64,000 nt of DNA from Deroplatys truncata (lineage: Eukaryota; Arthropoda; Insecta; Mantodea; Mantidae). Below are positions 11,084 through 23,240 of this stretch, piece by piece. Below the pieces are notes generated by a model, which searched no databases, was not told the DNA's origin, and saw nothing but the letters and a program-made list of their open reading frames with translations. The stretch is taken from the NCBI GenBank assembly GCA_030765065.1, contig CM060978.1, positions 109,921,192-109,985,191 of the forward strand, given 5' to 3'. A program made the translations under genes and the position numbers. Position 1 is the stretch's first letter. Every line of letters begins with the position of its first letter.

Positions 11084-12424
11084 GGGAGAGCCAAGAAACT
11101 ACGAACCGGCTGCGCGGTGTTCTTCTACTGGGCGTGTGGAAACATGATAACGCACTTCTGCTATAAACAAGGTCACGCTGTTGACGTGGTTTTGCTCTGC
11201 AGTGTGAAGTGCAGTATTGAGTTGACGGTGATGAGATGTAGATCAGTTATTGCGAATTATTATTTTGTCCTGTACTTAGTCACAAAGTATATTATGGCTC
11301 AGTATATGTTTTCTACTGCATAGCGTGTATTTATTTATGATCGTATGTATTAACCCGCTCGCCAAGTTAAAGTACGATTTGCAGAAAGATTTCCAGGTGT
11401 AAAAGTTCCAGACCGTACAACAATCCATGAACTTTACAATAAATTTCAGGCCACAGGAAGTGTTCAAGCTAAGAAATCTAAAAGACGGCGTGCGGTTCTT
11501 ACCGAAGAAACATTAGACGACATCGGTCATCGTTTGGAGAATCCCCCCTCCAATCACTTAGACGTCTTTCACAACAGGCAGGCATTTCTTATGGCTCTGA
11601 GTGAAGAGCTACCAAATTGCTGAAGTTAAAACCACATAAAATAACTGCTCAACCAGGTGATCCTGTAATTAGTTGCACATTTAGTGAGTGGAGACTCAAT
11701 AGTGTACACAATGGCGAAATAGACACAATTTAATATTTTTCACGGACCAAGCTTTGTTCCACCTTCATGTGTACACAAAATAATCGTTATTGGAGCTCTG
11801 GCAAACCTAATATTGTTCATGACGAAAAAATTGGTGTATGGTGCGCCATGAGCGGAGAAAGAGTTACAGGGCCAATTTTTTTCGAGTCAACAGATGACGC
11901 CCGTACATACGTGATTACAAGTTTGCCCCCGTTTTTTTAGAGAATTAACAGACAGGGAGCGTGGTTTTGCCTCCTTTCAACACGACTCTGCAGCAGTTCA
12001 TACGCCAATATTTCGATGAGAACAATAGAAAGTGTGTTTGAGGACAGAATTATTAGTAGCGATTTGTGGCGCCGTCGGTCCTCCGACCTAACACTCTGCG
12101 ATTTCTATCCCTGGGGTAACTTAATACATAAAGTGTACACGACAAACCCACACACCCTGGAAGAATTTAAACAAAATATCCGTCAGGAAATTGCTAGCAT
12201 TTATCAACGTGAACTACGGCGATTGATGGATAGCTTCCTAAAGAGGTGCCAAAAATGCATGGACAAAGACGGTGGCCAGTTTCAGCATCTCTTTTCATAA
12301 AGTTGGTAACTAAAACCTTTAAAAGAGGCCTTTCTATGATAGTGGCAGACGGCAACGAGCGCCGAGGACGCGGACAGGAAAAACACCCCGCAGCCGGTTT
12401 CGTAGATTTTTAGCTCTCTCTGTA
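11084..12424 (+). mobile_element. near-complete mariner-like element
   Basis: Bounded by inverted terminal repeats of about 30 bp: left GAGCCAAGAAACTACGAACC then GGCTGCGCGGTGTT, right ending in the complement CAGCCGGTTTCGTAGATTTT plus TAGCTCTCTCTGT. At 1.34 kb it has the usual length of a mariner. Two internally deleted relatives and one 3' end lie at 15.3-16.3 kb and 40.6 kb, so the family amplified in this genome. Confidence 0.85.
11294..12300 (+). pseudogene. mariner-like transposase, broken
   Basis: A cut-and-paste transposase of the IS630/Tc1/mariner group, nuclear, acting on the terminal repeats of its own element. The start MAQYMFSTA is at 11294. The DNA-binding half shows RFPGVKVPDRTTIHELYNKF and VQAKKSKRRRAVLTEETLDD, with SLRRLSQQAGISYGS as the second helix-turn-helix. 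The catalytic acids are still visible: Asp in FTDQALFHL (codon at 11745), Asp in FQHDSAAVHT (codon at 11984), and Asp in SDLTLCDFYPWG. The last 95 codons (12016-12300) are open, through RCQKCMDKDGGQFQHLFS. An early stop (codon 10), several frame changes, and loss of a segment between the second helix-turn-helix and the first Asp make it non-functional. Confidence 0.85.
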
Positions 12425-13629
12425 CATCAATAACTGATTTATATCATAAAGCTATGTATCTGGTGGAAGGGGTAGATATAATTCTCATCCTTTAATCCAC
12501 AGACAGATCGCGATGAGTACCTTGAAAACGATTGTGAACGCTTTTATTTTATCTTTCATAGATTTGTAGAAAAACACAAATGCAGAGGAGTTTGTCAACA
12601 ATATGCTTTTTCCTTATAAGTGGATGGGGAAAATCACATTTGACGAATAAGGTCAAGTCTACTGCAGAGTAGAATGCACGCCCTGTTTCCGAAGCTATTG
12701 CGATGTCGTTACTGCAGTATGAGAACGATATTAACTCTTGCTGTTGGTTCCTATATTCCAAGACAGTTCTTTTGTGTAATTGCAGCGAAATGCTTTAAAC
12801 TCAGGTTTAGTGAAAACCGCTAAAACCGAAACACGTTTAAGTTTGAACGAATAACTTAAACGTTTAGTTATTATCTAGTTAATGTAAAGGTAACATATAC
12901 AATATTTAATAACTTTCTGATAAGAAGAGTTCGGGTGCTTATTCAACGAAGACAAATAAAACGGGTTTTTTTTATTTAATGCATCTAGGAAATGCAACAA
13001 AATGAAGTAAACCTTTTATAAACAAGACCAATCAAACTATGTTATTGTTATTTACCAATACATTAGAAACAAATAAAAAAACGTGCAATGTTGGCAAAGA
13101 TCTTAATACCGAAAATATGAACGCGGGATGCCAGGCGCGTTTGCAGTCAGTGATTCAAACCGCTGATGCGACATCCTAACCCTAGAAAATCACGATTTGT
13201 ACAAAACAAAAATGCTAAATTGTGCTGAAACGATGCGCTCAAAAATGAAAAAAAAGGGCAATAAAATGGTCGATTAGTTGCAGTTTTATCGCATAACGCA
13301 ATATATCTCTGTCATTTTAGTATTATATTTTGAGTTCGCAAAATTTAAAGATACTACCTAGCAAATAAGCATCTGTTGATTGGCTCTTGCTGTATCTCCA
13401 TTGTAATTACAAGGTATTAAATTCTCAATGATCTTTGTGCACTTAATCATTTCCTGAGAGGTGCATAACTCCAGGAATTAGTTAACTTTGTCCCTTCCTT
13501 CTCGTCGTCCTTTTCTTAAACATGGCGAACATATATTACAATTCCTTAAATTTTGTTACTGAAGAGTATTCCTTTTTTCTGTAACAGTAAACGCTCTGCT
13601 CGCGTTATTGCGTTATGTGCAGAGATGCT
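12425..13629. other. no gene seen
   Basis: AT-rich spacer. Short frames only, no terminal repeats or tRNA-like heads recognised. Confidence 0.45.
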
Positions 13630-14175
13630 TTCTTGCTGTCTCTTCCTCTTTCTTTCTTCCCCTCTGTCTTCCTTTTCTTTCTCTCCCACCTCTCATCATT
13701 ATCACCATCTCTTCCTCTCTCTTCTCCTCTGTCTTCCTTTCCTTTCTCTCCCACCTTTTACCATTCTCATTATCTCTTCCTCTCTCTCTCTTTCTTACCT
13801 TTGTATTCCTTTTCTTTCTCTCCCACCTCTCATCATTATCACCATCTCTTCCTCTCTCTTCTCCTCTGTCTTCCTTTCCTTTCTCTCGCACCTCTCATCA
13901 TTCTCACTCTCTCTCCCTTTCTCTTTCTTCTCCTCTGTCTTCCTTTCCTTTCTCTCCCACCTTTTACCATTCTCATTATCTCTTCCTCTCTCTCTCTTTC
14001 TTACCTTTGTATTCCTTTTCTTTCTCTCCCACCTCTCATCTTTCTCACTATCTCTTCCTCCCTCTTTCTTCCCCTCTGTCATCCTTTTCTTTCTCTCCCA
14101 CCTCTAATCTTTTCCACTGTCTCTTCCTCCCTCTTTCTTCCCTTTGTCTTGCTTTCCATTCTCTCCCAATCTATC
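13630..14175 (+). repeat. polypyrimidine minisatellite with three-unit higher-order period
   Basis: About eight units of 65-72 bp, each with CTTCCTTTCCTTTCTCTCCC near its start. The marker CTCTGTCTTCC or CTTTGTATTCC starts at 13662, 13727, 13799, 13864, 13933, 14005, 14073 and 14142. Units three apart are nearly identical (spacing 202-206 bp), so an ancestral trimer was itself duplicated. Long open frames occur on both strands only because the strand is almost pure C and T; none is a gene. Confidence 0.9.
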
Positions 14176-15269
14176 ATATATCCCTTCAACTAATTGTATC
14201 TTCCTCTCTATGCAGTTAAGATCTAATGTGATGTCTTGAAAGCCGGTGATAAAACTGCTTCTTCTACGTGTTTTACCCTTAACAATTCACAAAGTTGTGC
14301 CTATTTCTTACGTTTGTTGTGTGATCAGAAGTGGCAACCGATTTGCGTACATGAATATTAGTAAAGATAAATTTGGCATAACTTCCTGTATATATATATT
14401 CTATCGAAATTTTTAAATAATGAAACCTACCAGAAATATTATTCTAATAAAGTTGTATTATATAATAATTAAAAACTGAATAATAAGTGAAAGCTTTCAA
14501 TATTTTTAATGTGTGCCTCATTGGCACCCCTGCTGTGGACAAAGAGTCAGTTCTCATTCTATTCTCTATGTGGGATCGAAAGTATAGTTGCGAAATTTAG
14601 AAAAGGTTCAAGCAATATGTATGCCGCTTGAAAGAAGAGATAAACATTGCCATTCTTTTCTGATTATACAGATTTATGAGGGTTATTTTGACTGCAGATC
14701 CCAACACTTGCAACAAACACACTTAGAGCCTCTAACAAAGAAGCGACATGACACGTGGCTTGTTGAAAGTTTCCGTTTAAAGCCTCTTACAAAGAAGCGG
14801 CATATTGTTTGAACCTTTTCTGAATCTTGCACGAAGTATACTTACATACTAAGTTTCATCATAACCGACTTGCCATTCTTGTGTGAAAGAACACACACAT
14901 ATACAAGCAATAACTTTAAAATTCTGTTTTTAGCTTCCTGATGGCCCCGTATCATTTAATATACATACATTGTGGTTATATTACATAAATAGATTTAGCT
15001 CAAAGAATGTAGTGTAGTGAGGGACTCCACTCCATTTGACCCTCGAAGAACCGGGTCGGAAGTCAATCACATTTGTCGAGACGGAACTGACAGTCCCCCG
15101 TTTACAACAGCTAACCACAGTCGCACCTCATGTTTGTTTAGACACAGTACGCCTCCAAACAATCTTTACTTGTTGGCTAATAGGATAATCAACAAGAGAC
15201 TGAACCTATAGGTGCATTTTAGTTAACAAGCGATGCCATCGCAAAGCAAGGATGAAGGTTACAAATACA
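14176..15269. other. no gene seen; one short direct repeat
   Basis: AGCCTCTAACAAAGAAGCG and AGCCTCTTACAAAGAAGCG recur about 59 bp apart near 14730-14800. Otherwise AT-rich with no recognised feature. Confidence 0.4.
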
Positions 15270-15975
15270 GGTGAGCCAAAAGACTTCGAACCATCTGCGC
15301 GGTGTTTTTCCTGTCCACGTCCTCGGCGCTCGTTGCCGTCTGCTGCTATTATAGAAAGGCGCGGATGAAACCATACAACATTTTTAAAAGGCTTTTAAAG
15401 CTTTTTTAAAGGCTTTACTTACCAACTTTATGAAAGGAAATGCTGAAACTGGCCACCGTCGTTGTCCATACATTTTTGACACTTCTTTAGAAAATATCCA
15501 TCATGGAATTTTTGGAGGGAATTTTCCAAACAATGGCCGATGTCTTCTAATGTTTCTTCGGCAAGAACCGAACGCCGTCTTTTAGATTTCTTAGCCTGAA
15601 CACTTCCTGTGGCCTGAAATTTACTGTAAAGTTCATGGATTGTTGTACGGCCTGGAACTGTTACACTGCAAATCTTTGTGCAAGTCGTATTTCCACTTGG
15701 TGAGCTGACCGAGTTAACACATACGAATCATAAATGAATACATGCTGTGCAGTAGAAAACTTATACTGAGTCATAATATATTTTGTAACTAAGCACAGGA
15801 CAAATTAAAAAAATAACTCTTAATAACTGAACTACATTCATTCACCGTCAACTCAAAATTGCACTTCACACTGCACAGCAAAATCACAACAGCGTGACTT
15901 TGTTTATAGCAGCAGTGCGTTATCATGTTTTTATCACATTTTCACACGCCCAGTGGAAAAACACCGCGCAGCCGG
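15270..15975 (-). mobile_element. internally deleted mariner, inverted
   Basis: The left side is the complement of the mariner 3' end (AGCCAAAAGACTTCGAACC, then CTCGGCGCTCGTTGCCGTC). The right side is the complement of its 5' end (AAATCACAACAGCGTGAC, CACACGCCCAGTGG). The join near 15485-15530 links the C-terminal region of the transposase to the helix-turn-helix region, so the catalytic core is deleted, leaving about 0.7 kb. The outer part of the right terminal repeat is missing where the next piece begins. Confidence 0.8.
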
Positions 15976-15977
15976 TA

Positions 15978-16338
15978 ATATTCTTCATAAAATACCCCTC
16001 GGGGGTAACTTAAAATATAAAGTGTACAAGACAAACCCACACACCCTGGAAGAATTAAAACAATATATCCGCCAAGAAATTTCTCAACATGAATTACGGC
16101 AAGTGATCGATAGTTTCCTAAAGAGGTGCCAAAAATGTATGGACAACGATGGTGGCCAGTTTCAGCATCTCCTTTCGTAAAGTTGGTAAGTAAAACCTTT
16201 AAAAGTAGTTTTAAAAATGTTTGTATGGTTTCATCCCCGCCTTCTATGATAGCGGCAGACGGCAACGAGCGCCGAGGACGCGGACAAGAAAAACACCACA
16301 CAGCCGGTTCGGAGTCTTTTAGCTCACTCTGTAGTAGG
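15978..16338 (+). mobile_element. mariner 3' part, opposite orientation
   Basis: Starts in the transposase just after the third catalytic Asp region (GGGGTAACTTAAAATATAAAG) and runs through an open C-terminal frame (TLEELKQYIRQEISQHELR to DNDGGQFQHLLS, stop near 16180) to the terminal repeat at 16338. Together with the preceding piece it makes an imperfect inverted repeat: about 15270-15470 pairs with about 16130-16338. Confidence 0.8.
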
Positions 16339-16602
16339 AAAGCTAAATTACAAGCTTCAGATTCCTAATGCCCTTTGAACACATTGTCAAAACTACTAAT
16401 AAACTAGCCTACATAAGCAACTCTCTGAAAGCTGGGTAATAAATATTTTACTTGAATTACAAGGCTACATCTTGGAGCGAACATTATACGTCACTCTTAT
16501 CCTCTTTATGCTATACAGTGTCAACACAATCCTTATTTTACGCTTCAGAGTACTATAACACTCTGCATAATCATGATGTAGTTAGTATTGTGTCTTTTGA
16601 GT

Positions 16603-17060
16603 TAAGTTTTCTCTACTACACACCGTAAGTGGAGGAAGTATTGTATTCCCCAAAGATCGAAGTCGAGATTTCAATGGAATTACATGTTTTTGAGGCCCCC
16701 TGAACTTCAAAACAACATTTTTACTTTCCCTACTAATTACCTGTAGTAAGTATAGGAAGTATTGTATTCCACTCAAAAATTCGCTACCGAAATTTCATCG
16801 GAAATACACGTTTTGAGACTCCCGATGCTAAAAGGCGTTTATAGAAATACCTAGGTCCATGTGTATGTTCGCGCGGCGCCTGAGAGCTCAAAAAACCTAC
16901 GGGTGTTTAAGTTCAGCATCTTCCAGGTATGCAACATCTTCCAGGATTTTCAAGAAAAGCCCCCACCACAAACTACCCTTTCCATGGCAAAGTTTTCAAA
17001 AAGTTTGATTTTCTCAAAAATGTCTCGACCGATTCGGATTAAAACAATAGAAATGCGGGT
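16603..17060 (-). repeat. family B repeat, partial, with duplicated end
   Basis: The end motif GGAGGAAGTATTGTATTCC and the adjacent TTTCA.T.GAA.TACATGTTTTGAG occur twice (about 16630 and 16755), so the terminal stretch of about 120 bp is tandemly doubled. The copy then continues through ATCTTCCAGG, GATTTTCAAGAAAAGCCCCC and TTTTCTCAAAAATG and is truncated at about 17060. Confidence 0.65.
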
Positions 17061-17544
17061 GCAGAAATACCCTCAGCATCCTGTAGCCTGTAAGTACATA
17101 CCTTTTTGTTTTTTAAAGCATTTATTTGCGCAAAATACTACCACCACTACATGTAAATTGTAACACACATAATTATAATACGGTCTAACAACAGTTGAAA
17201 TTTGTTGCAATAAGTCCTAGGTCTTAAATTTAGAGATTTCGAAGCCTAAGGCCACGAGTGTTATAAACCCGTGGCAAATTAAAGCGATAAGAATGCCAGA
17301 CCTGGTGTACAGATAGAAAAATTTCAAATGTTCTGTAACTTCGCACTTTCATGGTCTAGTAAAAGGAAAACATTACGTGGTCTGCAATGTGGTCTTAATG
17401 GGTGGCTATTAAACTGCAATAAAGTTTACTGGTTTCGAAGAAAGTGTCTGAGGGATGTACAAAGGTACCTGAAACTTTGGACGTCCGTATAAGATGTTTC
17501 ATATTGGTGGGAATAACAAAATTAAACGAAGTTTTTCTATTCTG
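17061..17544. other. no gene seen
   Basis: AT-rich spacer without a recognisable element. Confidence 0.4.
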
Positions 17545-18165
17545 TGCAGACTCACATTTTCTTCAGCAGTACCACGAGTGCTGATAGTCGGCAATTTAAT
17601 TCGGGTTAATGAATGACTGTTGTCTTGATAACTATATCGAGACCGGAGGTCGAGAAATAAGTATCTAATGACAATAAGCATGAGTTTGTAAGCGGACTTG
17701 GAAAGATAATACATAATTAAAATGTGAGAACGCTGCCACTTTTTGTACTCTTAGTACAACACTAAAGTGACTTACCTTGGGTCTTGTACTGCTCCTTTTA
17801 TATTTTGAATTCGCAGATCACCACATCTCGTCATTTTTACAGTTTGTATCAACCGCCAATAGTGAACAGGAACGTACATGAGAATAGGTTTCCTATAGCC
17901 CTAGTGATCTAGTCGAATCGAAGCTGAGATTATACGAATAATAAAATCTGAAGTGTTACGTTCACATGCCTTTCTCTACCCTCTATAATTTATTAGTGGG
18001 TATTCAAATTATTCTTACGTAAGTAAACATTAATGTAGTGGAAAAACTATAAGTTATTAGTTTTTGAGCACTATGCTTTAAAACTTTGAGTGGTGAATAA
18101 GGCATCAATGATACTGTACATTAGCTGAAAGGAGCCCGCGTATAATTATTGCTACAGTGCTGTCG
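17545..18165 (+). repeat. repeat C, interrupted by a short family B end fragment
   Basis: 17545-17785 and 18055-18165 align in order with 30212-30560 (TTTTCTTCAGxAGTACCACGAG, GTGGTGAATAAGGCATCA, GTACATTxGCTGAAAGG). Between them, 17955-18030 is a family B left end (CTTTCTCTACCCTCTATAAT) of the same subtype as at 36.2 kb. Confidence 0.55.
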
Positions 18166-18904
18166 TACAGTCGTGGCATTTGTTACCGTAGTAGACCTTT
18201 AATTTGTTAGACTCAAACACTGAAATTCTTTTACTGAGCAATTATTCGTATTTCTTAAATGACGTTAATAACAAAATTCAAAATATAGTTGTCATTTAAT
18301 AGCCAATACCTATAGGAACATTTTCGGCAAAAATAGGCTTCATCTTATAATCATATGCTTCCAAAGAGCTAGAAATTGCGCTTTTAATACGTAATAACAA
18401 ATATATACAAATATATATTAAACAAAGTACTGAATTTAATACTCACATCTAGCCATAGGATATATTAACAACTTGAGCAAGTTTTTTTTTAATTTATTTA
18501 TTTTAAGTCGCTTTAACTCACAAAGGTCTTACTCGCGACTCTTACTTTAATACAGTGGTGGTTGAAAAGTAATAGATTTCTAAGAATATACATACATAAT
18601 ATCATTTGATATTAAACACGTAAAGTTTTTCTTATGTGAACAATACAATTAAAAACAGTTATAATTATATTACAATTATTTTAAATTTCATTACACAAAT
18701 GTATATTTTGTAAGAGCCTTGTAGTCGTTTTATACATTGTTGAATCATTAGGACAGCTAATATTATTTGGGATATTCTATGTTTGTGGGTTGAAATTAAA
18801 ATCCTATGTGTTAATAACCCTAAGACTTTCTCTATTATAATTATTTTTTCTATTCTTTTCTAAAAGCTTTTTGTACGTAAGTTTGTGTTCCTACCTCTTT
18901 TCTG
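18166..18904. other. no gene seen
   Basis: Very AT-rich, including a poly-T stretch near 18482. No element recognised. Confidence 0.4.
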
Positions 18905-19000
18905 TTTTGGAATCTCGCCATAGAAGTTCCAGTGTTAAAAGAATAGACACGGAGAGTCGAATATCCATGGTTCGAATTCCGGCCAAACCACTGTATTTTT
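18905..19000 (+). repeat. tRNA-like SINE head, family S4
   Basis: TCTCGCCATAGAAGTTCC is followed by a B box in ATGGTTCGAATTCCGG. The opening TCTCGCCAT is shared with 24970-25085, so I group the two. No body is identifiable downstream. Confidence 0.45.
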
Positions 19001-20354
19001 CAAGTCTGAAATAACTTTTCAATCGTGACAGTATTAGCAGAAATAATTCCTACACTCATGGCCATAAAGGAAACTGCTACGACGGTATATTGTTGCCGAA
19101 GTCACAAAAAAGAAAGAAATAAGAGGAGGAAAGAAAGAAAAGTAAAGGAAAGGAACGACCACTTAGAACTTTAATCATATTAATTTAATTCTGAAAATTT
19201 CAAAAGAACAGCAGTTAATATTTAAGGAATGGTTAATGCTACAAACTTGAAACACATTTTAGGCAAACATTTATCGCAATTAATGTAAACTCGATGGAAG
19301 AATCACTTCTTAAACGACTAGTGTATTATAGAAATAATACCTTTCTTTTACTTTACAATGATAGAGAGGGAACAGTGAGTGCTATGCAGGTTCAAAATGA
19401 ATGACTTTGATTTTATATAACTGACCATGTAGTGGAATCAATAATTCATTTGTACATTCCTCCGCTTCGGTCCAAAAGCATGGGCCATTCTTTGGGTCTC
19501 TATCTTTGTATTTATAAATTCTCAGATTGGGAAACAGCAATTATTCTCAAATAACGTAAATAAACAGTATTTTCCTTTTCCAGGATATATTTTCAGGAAT
19601 TATTTATTCTGAAAAGCGTATTAGCTGAAATTTCAAGCAACACACAAACGTGTTGTTGCCGGGAATAGCAGAAAATAATAATCTTGGCACCTACGATTTG
19701 TTTTTCATTTGCAGCTTTGTTCTGAAAACTGAGATAATTACCAAACTTGATATTTAAGCCCAGTATCTTCAAAAAATGTAAGACGAAGGCTAAGCTACCC
19801 TTGGGGGATTTTTTCGAACCTTCGCTTTATGATTTTCGGAACCCAACCGCATTTTGATGACTTTGGAGTGCACAATTTAATTTTAAGAAAAATATCGGGC
19901 GTGTTGCACATTTCACTTAAGACATATTAACCCGCCAGAAACAGTCTATAGCAAAAATTATGAAAAGGGGTCTCGTGCTGCAGAGGTAGGGGTGTTTCTG
20001 AAAGTTCACAGTTAATTTGTATTTCAATTTCCTTAGTTTATTTTATTTTCTATAAATAGCCGTAGGATGCTCAAGCCTGTCTTATTTGTCTAGAAATGAA
20101 AAGTAATGAGATATCTGGAGCAATTACATAATCCATGGCCTGCTCCTTTACACACAATTAAGTTAAACTTTGGGTTCCCTTAACGGTATATCCTACCAAC
20201 TACATTCATACTTGTCATGCATTATTACTTATGACTAGAATTATCTGCTCTATACAAGCATAATAAAAGCGGTATTCCTACAACTTCAAATTTTCTTTGG
20301 CAGTGTGCTCATGCCATTAGCATAACTAGTAAGTATAGAACTTCTATATCGTCT
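19001..20354. other. no gene seen
   Basis: AT-rich. The segment near 19195-19260 weakly resembles 32745-32790 (AATGxTTAATGCTACAA), perhaps an old dispersed repeat. Confidence 0.35.
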
Positions 20355-20430
20355 TCCTGGAGTAATGGTTTCCGTCGTAGCCTATAATACTCAAAGTAGC
20401 GGGTTCAAATCCGGCAGAGGGTGGTGGGAT
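20355..20430 (+). repeat. tRNA-like SINE head, family S5
   Basis: TCTTCCTGGAGTAATGGTTT forms an A-box region and GCGGGTTCAAATCCGGC a good B box, with the spacing of a tRNA-derived head. It does not fold into a full canonical tRNA as far as I can trace by eye, so I call it a SINE head. Confidence 0.45.
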
Positions 20431-21210
20431 TTAAAATGAAACAATCAGTCATAGAGCTTTTATACACAAAGTCTTTCAAGTCACTTGAAAGCGTTATAAT
20501 GTTTGTCATATTCGGATTAGGAAAGAAGTAAAACCATCAGTTTTTCACAAAACATTGAGGATATGTTGGATTTATTTTTATCTGTATAGCACACCAGTTA
20601 TCTGCTGCCAGAATCTTAACACACTCTCAGTTTCATTCTAGGGAAAATATTCAGCTCCTGTAGGTTTGTTAGTTAAGTCACTAACATTTTATACTCTAAT
20701 GTATCCCAGCAACCGAGAGCTGAATGGATTAACTCTTCAGATTGGGAGGGTCAAAATGTGTTGATGAAATGATTGTCACTTGTTCTGAGATTTATAAACG
20801 GAATGCAAGCATTCTTTTAAAGTGATGAATACTTAATTTTCTCAAATATTAAACAAAAAATGCTTGCTTTATAATAGCACTGGACCAGATGTATCCCAAC
20901 ATTTAATCCTATCACAATGGTTTGCACCTTATGCAGGAGAACAAATGAAACAGTATCTCATTTGCTGCCACTGTGGACTTCTCGCCGTTCTTACAGTTAA
21001 ACACTTTAATCAGAAAATCAGCAATTGCAAGGATTTCAATAAATGCCTACTTAGAGACTTGCAGACATTGCGAAGGAGGTAAAGATCTTAGGAGATTAAT
21101 GAAGGAAAGCACAATAAGTCACAACTGGTCGCAGTACATAGGGCATTTATTGCCCTCCCTTTCTTAAAAAAATGGTTTGCACCTTAAAAGTTTCAGACTA
21201 GTACTAAAAA
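20431..21210. other. no gene seen
   Basis: Contains a short frame with CCHCG spacing (near 20965) that I regard as chance. No element recognised. Confidence 0.35.
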
Positions 21211-22161
21211 AAATCCGGTGTGTTACACTCACATGACTTTCTCTACTCATGTACAAACTATTTTTACAAACTCTTATTCTCCATCTATTTCGTATTAATC
21301 GAGATAAACATTTGCAGAAACGATCTTTTGACATGCAAAGAGAATTACATTTTACACATAGCAACCAGTTCTAAAAACATTTGACTATCGCTTAAGGCGT
21401 ACTATCTTCCTCTTGTTTTGTATTTGCAAGGGCAATATAGAAATACAGTAGCCGGTAATCATAGACATATCTCTTAATAGCTGGTTGCTAGGTGCAGCAC
21501 CATTCTCTTTGCCACAGATTAATACTCTTTGCATATCCAAGACAAAAAAATGAATAACGAATTCCCATTTCAGAAAATAAGTATTGAAAAATTTAAGGGA
21601 ATAACAAGCAATATCTCGAAAATCGTTCACTCAACAAAAAAAATGTATATGACATAAACTGTGTATTTTAACGCGATCTACATTTTTTGTGGAGTAAAAT
21701 TTTGTCTATCTCTTATGGTTTACCAGTTATGCAAAAGTCGTTCACAATGAAGAATACTTTTGGAGACATTCCAGGAAATTCAAGATATACATTTTATTTG
21801 TCATGAAAATATCTTCAACATATGATATTTTAATGAAAATTGTTGGAGCCATTTCTGAGAAAATTAAAATTTTCGAAAAGTGTTCCATGTAAAGGGTAAT
21901 CTGGGGTGGGGGATTTTCTTAAAAACTTTCGTGTCACATCTCTGTAAGATACTGAACCTAAATACCAAGTTTGGTGTTTATCCGACTGTTCGTTTCTGAG
22001 TTATGCTGTTCACAGACAGACACACACACGGACATGTTTCCAGGAATGCTTTTTTTGGATTCAGGGGGTCTCAAAACATGTATTTCCGGTGAAATCTCGG
22101 TATCGAATTTTTGGGTGGAATACAATACTTCCCCTACTTACCATACGTAGTAGAGAAAGTA
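21211..22161 (+). repeat. family B repeat, full-length copy
   Basis: Left end AAATCCGGTGTGTTACACTC then ACATGACTTTCTCTACTC; right end TACGTAGTAGAGAAAGTA. Length 951 bp. Interior landmarks are all present, including GGGTAATCTGGGGTGGGGG, CAAGTTTGGTGTTTATCCGA and a short ACAGACAGACACACACACGG seed near 22012. It codes for no clear protein and has the short inverted ends ACTTTCTCTACT/AGTAGAGAAAGT, so I read it as a non-autonomous DNA element or a domesticated dispersed repeat. Confidence 0.8.
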
Positions 22162-23240
22162 ATAATTCCTTACTAAAGACAGTAAGTATACGGAAAAAAT
22201 GATAAGAATAAAACTCCATTAATTCTGCAACACAATGGTGTTTTATGTTTGCCCAAACCAGAATACTATTAGAGCTCTTATGCTTTAAAGACTGAAGTGA
22301 CTTTTGAAAGAGCCTATATATTGTAAGCAGAGATTATGTTTTTGAGATTAATTGAAAGAAAAGTAAAGAAGGAATGAAGATATTAACGTGGTGTAAGATT
22401 ATTTGCACTAAGATTAGATAATGGTTAAACGCCTTCAGTACTTAAGAGAGGGAAAGAGGTTGCAGGCTTAATAAGGTAAGATAACGTAATTCTTAGGCAT
22501 GTATTTTTAACCTAAGTGTCTGTGTCAGCGCTGAACAAATATTTGGGGTGTACACAGTCTTTGTGTGCACATACCTGAAAGATATATTGAATATGCAAGC
22601 CAATATTTAATTGGAATTAAGTACAGGAATGTAAACTAATTTGCTCTTATATTGCAATTTGCCATAGTAACCGCACAGCAGTGACGGAGGCAGAGCTGGC
22701 AACCATTTGGGGCGGCGGGAATCAGGGATGGACAAAGAGAAAATAGAGAGCGTGATGTTAGTCCATATGGGCATGAGTCATCACACAAAGACAAAATAAC
22801 TTCAATCATTTTGTACTGCACAACCAGCGAACGTTTCGCAGTACTGCATAGCTATGTTATCTTTCATTTTTGTAATAGTGGGGTTTTTGATCTTTATTAG
22901 TGCACACTGGTGCTTATATATACTTATTCCTCAGTTTATTAAAGTGCATACTTTATGAATTCAATAATTATCGCTATAGTATCTATCTGCCTATCGAACT
23001 GCGCTGGAATGATCTAACATAAGAGAATTAGCAATATATCTCTGTGAAATTTAATTCGCCAATTGTTGTGGAAACGCTTGAAATGGTCTATGATAGCCCC
23101 AACTTTCATGTTTTATAGTGAAGACCTCTCTAATGCAACAGCAGCAAGATCGCGAGAAAATTATCACACATTTGATTTCTCAGGAGCGTGTTTGCTAGCC
23201 CTGTAACCGAAATATTTATCCTCGACAGCAGTGTATTTTT
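22162..23240. other. no gene seen
   Basis: AT-rich with a GC-richer patch at 22680-22750. No recognised element. Confidence 0.4.

Noticed and set aside
13553-14219. Overlapping frames of about 180-200 codons on the plus strand and about 95 on the minus strand
   Set aside because: They lie in the C/T tandem array. Leu/Ser/Phe or Arg/Glu/Lys repeats in several frames are a composition artefact.
20355-20430. Possible functional tRNA genes at this and the other B-box sites
   Set aside because: A and B boxes are present, but I cannot trace complete acceptor and anticodon stems, and the heads continue into SINE bodies.
20940-21090. CCHC-like zinc finger pattern
   Set aside because: Only one Cys-x-x-Cys step in a short frame without the matching residues or any homologous context.
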